Below are positions 1-6,680 of a DNA stretch of 6,870 bases, in pieces; position 1 is the first letter of the stretch, and every line of letters begins with the position of its first letter. The notes beneath the pieces are model-generated. The model was not told the DNA's origin. It saw only the letters and a list, made by a program, of their open reading frames with translations, and ran no database searches. The position numbers were made by a program, and so were the translations under genes. Source of the stretch: CAYRAV01 sp964422365 (GTDB lineage Bacteria; Bacillota; Clostridia; Lachnospirales; Lachnospiraceae); assembly GCA_964422365.1 (NCBI GenBank), contig CAYRAV010000109.1:1-6870 (forward strand), written 5' to 3'.

Positions 1-1280
1 TCCAAATCTGCTACTATAATATATTCCTCTTCCTTTAAAGACAATTGTTCCCTGCCATATAATCTGGCAGCTTTATTATAATCACTCAGTGTAATGATAT
101 CAACCTCTGCCTGTTCAAATTCTTTCCCGAAGTTAAGTTCTTTTGCATAAGCACCAAGCAATGCTTTGTTTGTTACTGTATCTGTCTTATAAGTATAAAT
201 ATCCACTATTTCCTGAAAGGAACTTGTATCAATGTCCTGTTCTTCAAATATATCCTGTATAGAATAAGAATCTCCCATATCTTTTGATAAACTCATGGAA
301 ATAGGTGCCAGCTTTTCCACATACCTTTCTTTATAATTTTTTAATGCAAAACAACTTGATAAAATACAGATTGTACTAAAGAGCAGCAAACAAATAATTC
401 CCCCTGCTGCAACAGTTGTATTAATTTGATTTCCCACTTCGCAAATTACAAAAGAATTTAACTTTTTATTGTAAAAGGAAGGTATCTTTTTTAACACCAT
501 CAAGAAAAAACCTGATACAGACCAGAAAACAAGAAATGTTCCCACAATACCTAATATGATTTGCAATAAAACATCTGCTTCTGTTGTTAAGCGTTCTATG
601 CCTGTTGTTACATTGTAATAAGCATATGCCAGCATCACACATGCAAAAACAAATATAATAAGACATACTATAGGATTTTTAAATTTTAGTTGTTCCTTTT
701 TGCCATGTGCCGACAGCAAATCTATCAATTGAGATTTTCCAACCACAACAATGTTTATCGTCATAACTACCATATAAATCAGCATAAAATATAAAATTGT
801 TTTTACAATTGCATCCTTAGCTATAACAAACACAAATTTCTCCATATTTGCCTTAAACATGTTTGCCACAAAGAGGGACATAAACTGTGATAACCCCACT
901 CCGATTATTAATCCTATACCAAGAGAAACCGCACCAACCATTACTGTTTCAAAAAAAAGAAGCTTTGATATATCCCTTTTACGCATGCCTAATGTCAGAT
1001 AAATACCAAACTCTTTTTTTCTCTTTCTGATAAAAATACGACCAGCATAAACAATTAAAAATCCTAATATAAAAGAAACAACAACACTCATAACTGATAA
1101 AACTGTATTCATTGTGTCAATAATTTCCGATTTGGTTTTAGAAACTTCCATCATAGCTGTCTGTGCATCTATGGCATTAAAAATATAAAAAATGGAAACA
1201 CCAAGAATAAGGGTGAAAAAATATATGGTATAATCCTGGATACTTCTTCTCTGATTTCTCATGGATAATTTAAATAACAT
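1..1280 (-). CDS. bceB: BceB-like FtsX-family ABC transporter permease (5' part, runs off the window)
   Basis: This is the membrane subunit of a BceAB-type exporter or detoxifier that frees lipid-II-cycle intermediates from antimicrobial peptides and also signals to its partner kinase (family knowledge). I translated it by hand: the frame is open for 426 codons and reaches the window edge without a stop. It begins MLFKLSMRNQRRS. Hydrophobic segments lie near residues 17-37, 58-84, 109-135, 160-182, 202-222, 238-262 and 287-312. The FtsX-like stretch, with its basic loop RKRKKEFGIYLTLGMRKRD, is around residues 85-103. A hydrophilic region starts near 313, just where BceB proteins begin their large extracellular domain after the seventh helix. 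The start at 1280 is preceded by GGAGGT (1291-1296) with a 10-nt spacer; an in-frame ATG at 1263 is possible but has a worse ribosome binding site. It overlaps the ATPase gene by 11 bp, so the two are probably translationally coupled. The C-terminal part, with three expected helices, is outside the window. Confidence 0.9.
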   Translation of the reverse strand, partial: MLFKLSMRNQRRSIQDYTIYFFTLILGVSIFYIFNAIDAQTAMMEVSKTKSEIIDTMNTVLSVMSVVVSFILGFLIVYAGRIFIRKRKKEFGIYLTLGMRKRDISKLLFFETVMVGAVSLGIGLIIGVGLSQFMSLFVANMFKANMEKFVFVIAKDAIVKTILYFMLIYMVVMTINIVVVGKSQLIDLLSAHGKKEQLKFKNPIVCLIIFVFACVMLAYAYYNVTTGIERLTTEADVLLQIILGIVGTFLVFWSVSGFFLMVLKKIPSFYNKKLNSFVICEVGNQINTTVAAGGIICLLLFSTICILSSCFALKNYKERYVEKLAPISMSLSKDMGDSYSIQDIFEEQDIDTSSFQEIVDIYTYKTDTVTNKALLGAYAKELNFGKEFEQAEVDIITLSDYNKAARLYGREQLSLKEEEYIIVADL

Positions 1281-2037
1281 GATTCAAATCACCTCCAAGC
1301 AATGACACAACATCAATAATTTTATCAAAAAATTGTTTTCTGCTATCAGAACCTTTTCTTAGTTCATTAAAAATCTTACCATCTCTTATAAAAATAACAC
1401 GGTTTGCATAGCTTGCTGAAAAGGCATCATGTGTAACCATAAGGATGGTTGCAAAAAAATCCTGATTAAGGCAGTTAAAACTTTCTAATAACATTCCTGC
1501 ACTTTTGGAATCTAAGGCCCCTGTTGGTTCATCTGCCAGTACAAGGCTTGGATTTGTAATGATTGCTCTTGCAGATGCAACTCTTTGTTTCTGCCCTCCA
1601 GACATTTGATAGGGATATTTGTTTAATACCTCCTGGATATTAAGCTGCTTTGCCACTTCCATCACTTTAGATTGTATCATGTCAGGTTTACAGTTTTGAA
1701 TCTGCAATGCCAATGCAATATTATCATAGGCAGTCAACGTATCTAAAAGATTAAAGTCCTGAAATATAAATCCTAATTGATCTCTTCTAAAATTTGCAAG
1801 CTTATTTCCCCTCAAGCCCGTCACATCAACCTCATTCATTATAATTTTACCACTTGTAACTTTATCTATTGTGGCAATACAGTTAAGCAGAGTAGTTTTT
1901 CCCGAACCACTGGCCCCCATAATTGCAACAAACTCTCCTTTTTCTACTGTCAATGAAATATCATTGACTGCTTTTGTTAAACTAGACTTATTTCCATAGT
2001 ATTTCACAATATGTTCTATTTTTAATAATTCACTCAT
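1270..2037 (-). CDS. bceA: BceA-like ABC transporter ATP-binding protein
   Basis: Cytoplasmic ATPase that powers the adjacent BceB-like permease. It is 255 aa, the normal size for the MacB/LolD/BceA group. Visible motifs are Walker A GASGSGKT (residues 41-48), Q-loop Q93 (FIFQDFNLLD), signature MSGGQKQR (145-152), Walker B VLADEPTGALD (166-176) and H-loop H203 (MVTHD). All catalytic residues are present. The PTGALDSKSA stretch after Walker B is typical of peptide-resistance transporters. The frame stays open upstream to an ATG at 2079, but I chose MSELLKIEHI at 2037 because AGGAAGG (2044-2050) stands 6 nt before it and family members begin there. The last codons overlap the permease start. 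A BceR-type operator and promoter lie directly upstream, so induction by the two-component system is likely. The exact peptide substrate cannot be read from this protein. Confidence 0.95.
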   Translation of the reverse strand: MSELLKIEHIVKYYGNKSSLTKAVNDISLTVEKGEFVAIMGASGSGKTTLLNCIATIDKVTSGKIIMNEVDVTGLRGNKLANFRRDQLGFIFQDFNLLDTLTAYDNIALALQIQNCKPDMIQSKVMEVAKQLNIQEVLNKYPYQMSGGQKQRVASARAIITNPSLVLADEPTGALDSKSAGMLLESFNCLNQDFFATILMVTHDAFSASYANRVIFIRDGKIFNELRKGSDSRKQFFDKIIDVVSLLGGDLNHVI

Positions 2038-2043
2038 ATTGTC

Positions 2044-2050
2044 CCTTCCT
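2044..2050 (-). promoter_or_regulatory. Ribosome binding site of the BceA-like gene
   Basis: AGGAAGG on the minus strand, 6 nt before the ATG at 2037. It decides the start against the in-frame ATG at 2079, which would add 14 residues that do not resemble the family N-terminus. Confidence 0.75.
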
Positions 2051-2069
2051 TTCTTTGTTTCTATGGCAT

Positions 2070-2098
2070 ATTGTAACAACTATGTGATTTATGAACCA
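2070..2098 (-). promoter_or_regulatory. Probable promoter of the bceAB-like operon
   Basis: On the minus strand a TACAAT -10 box (2070-2075) is preceded by a 17-bp spacer and a poor -35 box, TGGTTC (2093-2098). A weak -35 is expected of a promoter that needs an activator. The inverted repeat at 2115-2136 ends 16 bp upstream of this -35. The predicted transcript would start near 2063, giving a leader of about 26 nt that holds the ribosome binding site. Confidence 0.45.
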
Positions 2099-2114
2099 TT
2101 GATAAATGTAAAAT

Positions 2115-2136
2115 AACCTTACAGTTTTGTAAGGTT
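2115..2136. promoter_or_regulatory. BceR-type operator (TNACA-N4-TGTAA inverted repeat)
   Basis: A perfect 9-bp inverted repeat, AACCTTACA / TGTAAGGTT, around a 4-bp centre GTTT. Its core TTACA-GTTT-TGTAA fits exactly the TNACA-N4-TGTAA consensus described for BceR-like response regulators of Bacillota. It lies just upstream of the weak promoter of the BceA-like gene, centred about 62 bp before the predicted transcription start, as expected of an activator site. Consensus and position are the evidence; binding is inferred. As RNA the same repeat could fold into a hairpin and weakly terminate transcription coming from the helicase gene. Confidence 0.75.
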
Positions 2137-2232
2137 GGGGAAATTTTATATGTTTTCAAGAATTTTCTTACCTTGTTAGATGCTCTTGTTTTGGATGATT
2201 AAAATAGGTTGGAGAAATTATAAGTTTTCAAA
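2133..2232. repeat. Imperfect direct repeat, ~27 bp, two copies 74 bp apart
   Basis: Copy 1 (2133-2160) begins GGTTGGGGAAATTTTATA and copy 2 (2207-2232) begins GGTTGGAGAAATTATA; both end in GTTTTCAA. They align with one substitution and small gaps in the A/T tract. Copy 1 overlaps the right arm of the operator. The function is unknown: it may be a local duplication, extra regulator contacts, or the scar of an insertion. Confidence 0.5.
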
Positions 2233-2256
2233 TGGCTTTGTATTTTTTCGGTGAAT

Positions 2257-2278
2257 CTGTGTAAAAACTGTGTAAAAT
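2257..2278. repeat. Tandem 11-bp direct repeat
   Basis: CTGTGTAAAAA (2257-2267) is followed at once by CTGTGTAAAAT (2268-2278). Each unit contains TGTAA, the half-site of the operator at 2115-2136, and the period is one helical turn. This may be accessory binding for an OmpR-type regulator, or chance in AT-rich DNA. Confidence 0.45.
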
Positions 2279-2382
2279 GTGGCTGTTTCCATTCCACAGA
2301 ATATAAGGAGCATTTACGTTGTCATCAATTAATGTAGCGACCGCTACGAAATTTTCATGTTCCTGGTTTTTACTCCTAAAAA

Positions 2383-4371
2383 TTATATGTATTCCACATC
2401 AAATTCTTCTGTCGGAAAACCAACAGAGTCATAAAACTTTTGTGTAACGTAATTTTTATCACACCTTTGACAACATCTTACTAATAATGTTTTGTTTTTT
2501 CCTTTTCTTTCAAAATGAACTTCCCCATTTATCAAACCGTCTCCACAAATTGGACATTTTTTCATCTTTTGTATAACAAACAGTTGCCCTGCTTCTTTTG
2601 AATATTTCTTAACTTTCTTATTCATATGGAGTAAATTTCCTTCTGTATCCATATCCCAATAATCTCTAAACCGCTCAAATGATTTAGGTTCACCTTGTAT
2701 TATACTGTTATCAAAAAAATCTATAATTGTACATAACTTAGTTCCTCCAAATGCAGGTCCCCTTATTCCCCGCCCAATAATTTGCTCATACAATATTTCA
2801 CTACGTATTGGGCGTGCTAATACAATATACTCTACTTTAGGCGCATCAAATCCGGTTGTTAGAACACCATAATTAAATAAAAACTGAATGTCTCCTTTTT
2901 TAAAATCTGCAATGATTCTCCTTCGAATACTTATGTTTATACCAGAAGCTACAAAAGCAGCACTATAGCCTTTATGTGTCATATATAACGAAAAAAATTT
3001 AGCTTGTTGCACAGTACATGTGTAAACCAAGATTGCCTTTCCTTGTGGTATTTCACAAATTCGTTCTAATATCATCTGATTATTTTTAGTATCTGCTGCA
3101 ACTCTTTTTAAAAAAATTTTTGGATATTCAGCATCTTCATCTTTTTCCAGTTCTTTCAACTCTATATCTGACAATTCATACACCTTTTCGCCATGATACA
3201 TTATGTGTTGCGTTTTAGATAAGTATCCCTTATCTTTAAAATATTGCAAAGGATGTTCTCTATATTCAATATTTTCCCCTTCAAACTCAGGCATGATTAA
3301 ATTAGCCTCAAATCGATTTACAAGTTTATGTCCTTCTTCTTCAACTTTTGTCCTTCCTGGGGTGGCAGATAATCCACATATTGGAAACATATTATTCTTT
3401 GTAACTTGTTGGGCTAATTCCAAAAGTTCATCATACATCGTAGTAGATGCTCTATGTGCCTCATCAATAATCATTGCTCCTGTATGTTGTAATATTTCCT
3501 CTACTTTCACTCGATTATCTGTCTTTAACTGTGAATACAATTTTTGTATATTGCACACAATCACACCGCCTTGTAAGTCTTTTTCTTTAGGAGTATATTT
3601 TGCAAAATAACGATAAACTCTTAAGGGTAAAATAAATTCTTTATTCCCCCATATCTCCTGAATACAACTAATACATTGCTCGCACAACTCTTCACTTTGT
3701 GCAATCCAAACTAAATACTTGTTTTCCTCAAAACGTCTCTGCATCCATTCCAAAAAAGCTTCTACTGCAATCCTTGTCTTTCCTCCACCAGTTGGCAGAG
3801 AAACCATACAATTTCTATTATGACTTTTACCTTTTAAAATTTCCAACATCTTATCTTTCATTTTTACTTGATATTCTTTCAACTTTATTTCAGGTATTCT
3901 TGGCATAATTTCTTCATAATCGGCTTTACTGTTCTCCCTATCCCCTTTCATACCTGCAAAGACCTCTGGAAATCCTATCGCCTTAACAAAATCTTTTGCA
4001 TACCGTTTGCCAGAAACCCATCTTTTTTCAGCCAATGGTTTGTACATATATCCTACATTTTCTATTCTTCTATCCAACTCCGGATGTTTCGAATATAGTT
4101 CCTTAACCATTTCATTTGGAGCAGCACGTAATAATTTTTCCTTCAACTCTATTATTTTCTCTTTTCCATTAATAAATAATTCTGTACCTCTTTCTTCAAT
4201 TAATAATTCACACAATTCTCTGTGGCTCATCTTGTGATTCGAATCAAACATATGTATAAATTCTTTTCCACAATCCGCCTCAAGTACTTTTCTGATTAAC
4301 TGTGGCGAAATTTTTTGTTCTAATATGCATACAGCTTTAGTAAAATCTGAATGATCAATTAAATTTCTCAT
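2383..4371 (-). CDS. SF2 DEAH-box helicase with N-terminal extension and C-terminal zinc ribbon
   Basis: A 662-aa ATP-dependent nucleic-acid helicase or translocase. Core motifs are all present: motif I PTGGGKTR (193-200), motif II DEAH (303-306), motif III GLSATPGR (333-340), motif V LTTGFDAP (504-511) and motif VI QIIGRGIRGP (530-539) with arginines 534 and 537. This layout resembles RadD and the helicase halves of type I/III restriction enzymes. A four-cysteine zinc ribbon follows: C606-x2-C609 and C634-x2-C637. The first ~160 residues hold no motif I recognise; they are rich in charged helices and may be a partner- or substrate-binding domain. No nuclease motif is visible. The start is 14 bp after the RloB gene stop, with an AGGGG ribosome binding site (4383-4387) at a rather long 11-nt spacing, so it is probably co-transcribed with the two upstream genes. 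It is third in a putative defence operon and may load or clear DNA for the ATPase/RloB pair (inference). An independent RadD-like repair role is the main alternative. Confidence 0.92.
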   Translation of the reverse strand: MRNLIDHSDFTKAVCILEQKISPQLIRKVLEADCGKEFIHMFDSNHKMSHRELCELLIEERGTELFINGKEKIIELKEKLLRAAPNEMVKELYSKHPELDRRIENVGYMYKPLAEKRWVSGKRYAKDFVKAIGFPEVFAGMKGDRENSKADYEEIMPRIPEIKLKEYQVKMKDKMLEILKGKSHNRNCMVSLPTGGGKTRIAVEAFLEWMQRRFEENKYLVWIAQSEELCEQCISCIQEIWGNKEFILPLRVYRYFAKYTPKEKDLQGGVIVCNIQKLYSQLKTDNRVKVEEILQHTGAMIIDEAHRASTTMYDELLELAQQVTKNNMFPICGLSATPGRTKVEEEGHKLVNRFEANLIMPEFEGENIEYREHPLQYFKDKGYLSKTQHIMYHGEKVYELSDIELKELEKDEDAEYPKIFLKRVAADTKNNQMILERICEIPQGKAILVYTCTVQQAKFFSLYMTHKGYSAAFVASGINISIRRRIIADFKKGDIQFLFNYGVLTTGFDAPKVEYIVLARPIRSEILYEQIIGRGIRGPAFGGTKLCTIIDFFDNSIIQGEPKSFERFRDYWDMDTEGNLLHMNKKVKKYSKEAGQLFVIQKMKKCPICGDGLINGEVHFERKGKNKTLLVRCCQRCDKNYVTQKFYDSVGFPTEEFDVEYI

Positions 4372-4385
4372 ATGTATCCCATCCC

Positions 4386-5153
4386 CTATTCAATCATCTC
4401 TTCTGGAAGCATGTCAATCATTTTTTCCAACAATTCATATACTGTAGTTGCAAAGTATTCTGGATATCTGGCATTTTTATCTATATGCAGTTTCTTTGCT
4501 CTCTTTATTGCCTGAAAAATGTTTTCTTTATTGTAATAACTGCCTTCAATATGTTTCTCTTTTTTCAATGGCACATGGAGGTTATGCAGCCTTTCCCTAA
4601 AATGGGATGTGGATTCATATTCATGTTCTTTTGTTACAGCATATGCTTTATCTTCTTCGTCTGCATCATCATGGTGTAACAAAAGCCATATTTCAAAAAA
4701 TGGATTACTGATTGCATATCCATATTGTTTGTTATCACACATATTTAGTGCTTCAATAAAATCATCTTTATAATCTGCAAATAAATTCTTATCAATATCT
4801 GTCACAATCCAAAATTCATCTTCTGGATGTTTTGAAAATTGGTATATATCTTCCTTCTCCAACTTAAACTGTTCTATTTTTTCTACTAATTGCTTTGGTT
4901 TACTTCTTCCAAGCATCCTTATTTGTTCCAAGGTTCTGTTTTTATGATGTGTATGAACCGCATCCTCAGAAACAGAAATAAATTGTATTTTGCTTTTTAT
5001 ATCCTCAAATATCTCTGATACTCTAGCAAAATATTCTTCTTCTGTAACACTCCCCTCACATGAAAGAAAAATTATTTTGCTGGTAGCAGGTCTAATTGAA
5101 CGATATGGATTCTCCGCTGTAAATGGTATTCTGCTTTTTATAATAAGTGCCAT
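4386..5153 (-). CDS. rloB: RloB-family Toprim-like protein (AbiLii-like), putative nuclease
   Basis: A 255-aa soluble protein. Near the N-terminus the strand FLSCEGSVTEEEYF (residues 29-42, with E33) looks like the Toprim motif EGxxTE-x2-YF, and FWIVTDIDKN (114-123, D119 and D121) supplies the DxD pair. SNPFFEIWLLLHHDD (149-163) is the signature block of RloB proteins. Toprim folds of this sort bind metal and cut nucleic acid in OLD-type and PARIS-type systems; for this protein the activity is inferred. The upstream gene is an ATPase, and its TAA stop overlaps this ATG by one base (TAATG), so translation is tightly coupled and a 1:1 complex is plausible. An in-frame ATG at 5198 exists, but I chose 5153 because AAAGGAG (5162-5168) stands 8 nt before it and the extra residues would lie inside the ATPase gene. 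The pair matches the lactococcal AbiL arrangement. A role outside defence is less likely. Confidence 0.88.
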   Translation of the reverse strand: MALIIKSRIPFTAENPYRSIRPATSKIIFLSCEGSVTEEEYFARVSEIFEDIKSKIQFISVSEDAVHTHHKNRTLEQIRMLGRSKPKQLVEKIEQFKLEKEDIYQFSKHPEDEFWIVTDIDKNLFADYKDDFIEALNMCDNKQYGYAISNPFFEIWLLLHHDDADEEDKAYAVTKEHEYESTSHFRERLHNLHVPLKKEKHIEGSYYNKENIFQAIKRAKKLHIDKNARYPEYFATTVYELLEKMIDMLPEEMIE

Positions 5154-6487
5154 TAATTCCTCTCCTTTATTGCTGGTATTGCCCCAAATCTTCCACATAA
5201 ATATGCCTTTAACATATCTTGATCAGTTCTTATATCAAAATCAGAAAGCGGTTTTAACTGTGATTCTCCCAGACTTTTCTTTTCAACAAACCAAATTTCA
5301 TTCCGTTCAAAATCCTCAAGATTAATCAAATTCACATCATGAGCCGTGAAAACTATCTGGCTATATGTCTCTTCACAATTTTTTAAAAATTCCTTTAAAA
5401 GATACTTTGACAATTTTGTATGCAGACTACGATCAATTTCGTCTACAAAATAAATTGTCTGACTTTTTTCTCCCATCGCAAAAAGTATTGGCAGCAAATC
5501 TAATAGTCTTTGTGTTCCATCTGATTCATCTTCAATGTTAAAATCAATATTTTTTCCATTCAGATAATGCTCAAACTTTATTTGCACTAATACTGTCCTA
5601 TTTTTTCTTCCTTCTCCAAATATAAAATATTTCCCACCCATACTTACAATACCATTTTTAACTTCTTCAATCTCTTCTATAATTTCCTTTGGTATATCTA
5701 ATTTCTGTGCAAACTCATGAAAATCGATTTCATCACTCACCACAGAAATTTTGGCTACTCCTGTATCTAATTTTCGTAAACTTTCAGATACAAATGACTG
5801 AAATCCCTCATCCACACGCATATGAAGAGGCAATCCTTGCACCTTTGTTTTCGGGAAAATCACTTGCAAATGTCTAAACCACTCTACAATATGCTCTGCC
5901 TTTTTGACCCCATTGTCATACAACTTATAAAGATAGAGCTGATTTTTTTGATTTTCTTGGATACTCTCTTTTAATACTTCTACCAAATTTCTTTCCTTTG
6001 AACCTTTCCGTGCAAATTTTGACTCTACATCAATTTGTGTTTTTCCATTATCATCTGTTACTCTAATAAAAAGTGGTGCAAAATCTTTCTCTGTTAAAAT
6101 CATCAGCCACTCTTCATAAATCTGGCGATTTCCTATTGAAAATCCATATTCATAGACATCGCCATTCAAATAAAACATAAACTGAAAAGTAGATTTTTCT
6201 TCTAAATCATCAAACTCTCCTTTAAATTGATTGACACCTGTTCCTTTTCCACTTTTACGCCCATTTACAATCATATCTCGTGCAAAATCGACAGATTCAA
6301 TAAAAGTTGTTTTCCCTGAAGCATTCGGTCCAAAGAAACCGCCTCTTCGAAGCACTTTCCATTTTCCCGCTTTTGTATCTATTACCTTTATAAATTGATC
6401 ATCTACATCTTCTTTTGTTGGCATCATACTAAACTCTATTAGATGCCCTATCGACTTAAAATTACTTACATTATATTTTAAAAGCAT
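5153..6487 (-). CDS. AAA/ABC-type ATPase of a two-component defence pair (AbiLi/RloA-like)
   Basis: A 444-aa soluble ATPase of the SMC/OLD-like AAA_15/AAA_21 kind. The N-terminus MLLKYNVSNFKSIG is the usual opening of this family. Walker A GPNASGKT is at 53-60, a signature-like ESDGTQRLLDLLP at 321-333, Walker B TIYFVDEIDRSLH at 344-356 (D349, E350) and the switch histidine in VFTAHD (H383). The C-terminal CGRFGAIPAI (431-440) is a block often seen in ATPases paired with RloB. Residues ~170-280 are probably the helical arm inserted in the ATPase fold. There is no Toprim domain in this chain; that part is supplied by the next gene, with which it overlaps by one base. It has a good ribosome binding site, GGAGG (6494-6498), 6 nt before the ATG. 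It is the first gene of the operon and probably the sensor or regulator of the RloB-family effector (inference from AbiL- and PARIS-like systems). All ATPase motifs are intact. Confidence 0.9.
   Translation of the reverse strand: MLLKYNVSNFKSIGHLIEFSMMPTKEDVDDQFIKVIDTKAGKWKVLRRGGFFGPNASGKTTFIESVDFARDMIVNGRKSGKGTGVNQFKGEFDDLEEKSTFQFMFYLNGDVYEYGFSIGNRQIYEEWLMILTEKDFAPLFIRVTDDNGKTQIDVESKFARKGSKERNLVEVLKESIQENQKNQLYLYKLYDNGVKKAEHIVEWFRHLQVIFPKTKVQGLPLHMRVDEGFQSFVSESLRKLDTGVAKISVVSDEIDFHEFAQKLDIPKEIIEEIEEVKNGIVSMGGKYFIFGEGRKNRTVLVQIKFEHYLNGKNIDFNIEDESDGTQRLLDLLPILFAMGEKSQTIYFVDEIDRSLHTKLSKYLLKEFLKNCEETYSQIVFTAHDVNLINLEDFERNEIWFVEKKSLGESQLKPLSDFDIRTDQDMLKAYLCGRFGAIPAIKERN
5162..5168 (-). promoter_or_regulatory. 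Ribosome binding site of the RloB-family gene
   Basis: AAAGGAG inside the end of the ATPase gene, 8 nt before the ATG at 5153. It fixes the start there and rules against the upstream ATG at 5198. Confidence 0.75.
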
Positions 6488-6540
6488 GTGAATCCTCCAT
6501 TTTGTCTACTTTATTCTTGCAATTAGTGAACCTGCTCTGC

Positions 6541-6595
6541 ATGACTATGGTAATGTGAAAATTCTTACATTTCCATTTTATGACTACCACAATGT
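6541..6595. repeat. Direct repeat ATGACTA-N4-AATGT in the operon leader
   Basis: Two copies, 6541-6556 and 6580-6595, are 39 bp apart. The 7-bp and 5-bp blocks are identical and only the 4-bp centres differ (TGGT and CCAC). Both lie between the predicted transcription start (~6615) and the ATG at 6487. They may be repressor sites or parts of an RNA structure; no known motif is recognised. Confidence 0.5.
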
Positions 6596-6621
6596 ACAAA
6601 TAAGCAAGCTAAACATAAACT

Positions 6622-6651
6622 ATTATACCATACAATAAAAAATAATTCATT
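6622..6651 (-). promoter_or_regulatory. Probable promoter of the ATPase-RloB-helicase operon
   Basis: On the minus strand an extended -10 box TGG-TATAAT (TATAAT at 6622-6627) is the best promoter element in the gap. The -35 region is poor (ATGAAT or a one-base shift, around 6645-6650), but an extended -10 can do without it. The transcript would start near 6615 and carry a leader of about 128 nt. The -35 region overlaps the hairpin at 6647-6665. Confidence 0.55.
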
Positions 6652-6665
6652 TACTTCATAAATGA
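6634..6665 (-). terminator. Weak intrinsic terminator of the histidine kinase gene
   Basis: Read on the minus strand, TCATTTA and TAAATGA form a 7-bp stem (6647-6665) around a 5-nt loop, followed by an A/T tract ending ATTTTTTATT. It starts 15 bp after the kinase stop. The stem has a single G/C pair, so termination may be inefficient. Confidence 0.5.
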
Positions 6666-6680
6666 CCAAACTTTTTAACA

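Larger units (their letters stand above)
2038..2382. other. Intergenic region between helicase and bceAB-like operon
   Basis: About 345 bp with no convincing intact gene. From the BceA side it holds the ribosome binding site, promoter, operator and direct repeat listed separately. Further on there is a tandem 11-bp repeat CTGTGTAAAA (2257-2278), then a small palindrome GTAGCG-AC-CGCTAC (2334-2347) with no T-tract. A perfect TATAAT on the minus strand (2217-2222) lacks a recognisable -35. A minus-strand reading frame without a start codon (2228-2392) may be a decayed gene. No strong intrinsic terminator follows the helicase stop, so some read-through toward bceAB is possible. Confidence 0.6.

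Noticed and set aside
466..666. A 66-codon minus-strand frame
   Set aside because: It is an out-of-frame shadow of the BceB-like permease, which is open through the whole stretch.
2217..2222. Perfect TATAAT as a second bceAB promoter
   Set aside because: No -35 at 16-18 bp and no extended -10; in such AT-rich DNA the hexamer is expected by chance.
2334..2347. Palindrome GTAGCG-AC-CGCTAC as a terminator of the helicase gene
   Set aside because: The centre is too short for a 6-bp hairpin and no T-tract follows on either strand; it may be a chance palindrome or a protein site.
2344..2377. AGGAG followed by an ATG (2356-2358) right after the helicase
   Set aside because: The frame is ATG AAA ATT TCG TAG, only four codons, so it is not a gene.
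3203..5877. Several plus-strand open frames of 60-135 codons across the defence genes
   Set aside because: They lie opposite strong minus-strand genes with intact motifs, lack good ribosome binding sites and have no recognisable content.
2383..6487. Classifying the operon as Gabija or PARIS
   Set aside because: Gabija has Toprim fused to the ATPase and a UvrD-like helicase; PARIS uses a DUF4435 partner and no DEAH helicase. Here the partner shows the RloB block and the helicase is DEAH SF2.
6552..6571. AATGT / ACATT inverted repeat as a BceR-type site
   Set aside because: The arms are 5 bp with a 10-bp gap and do not fit TNACA-N4-TGTAA.
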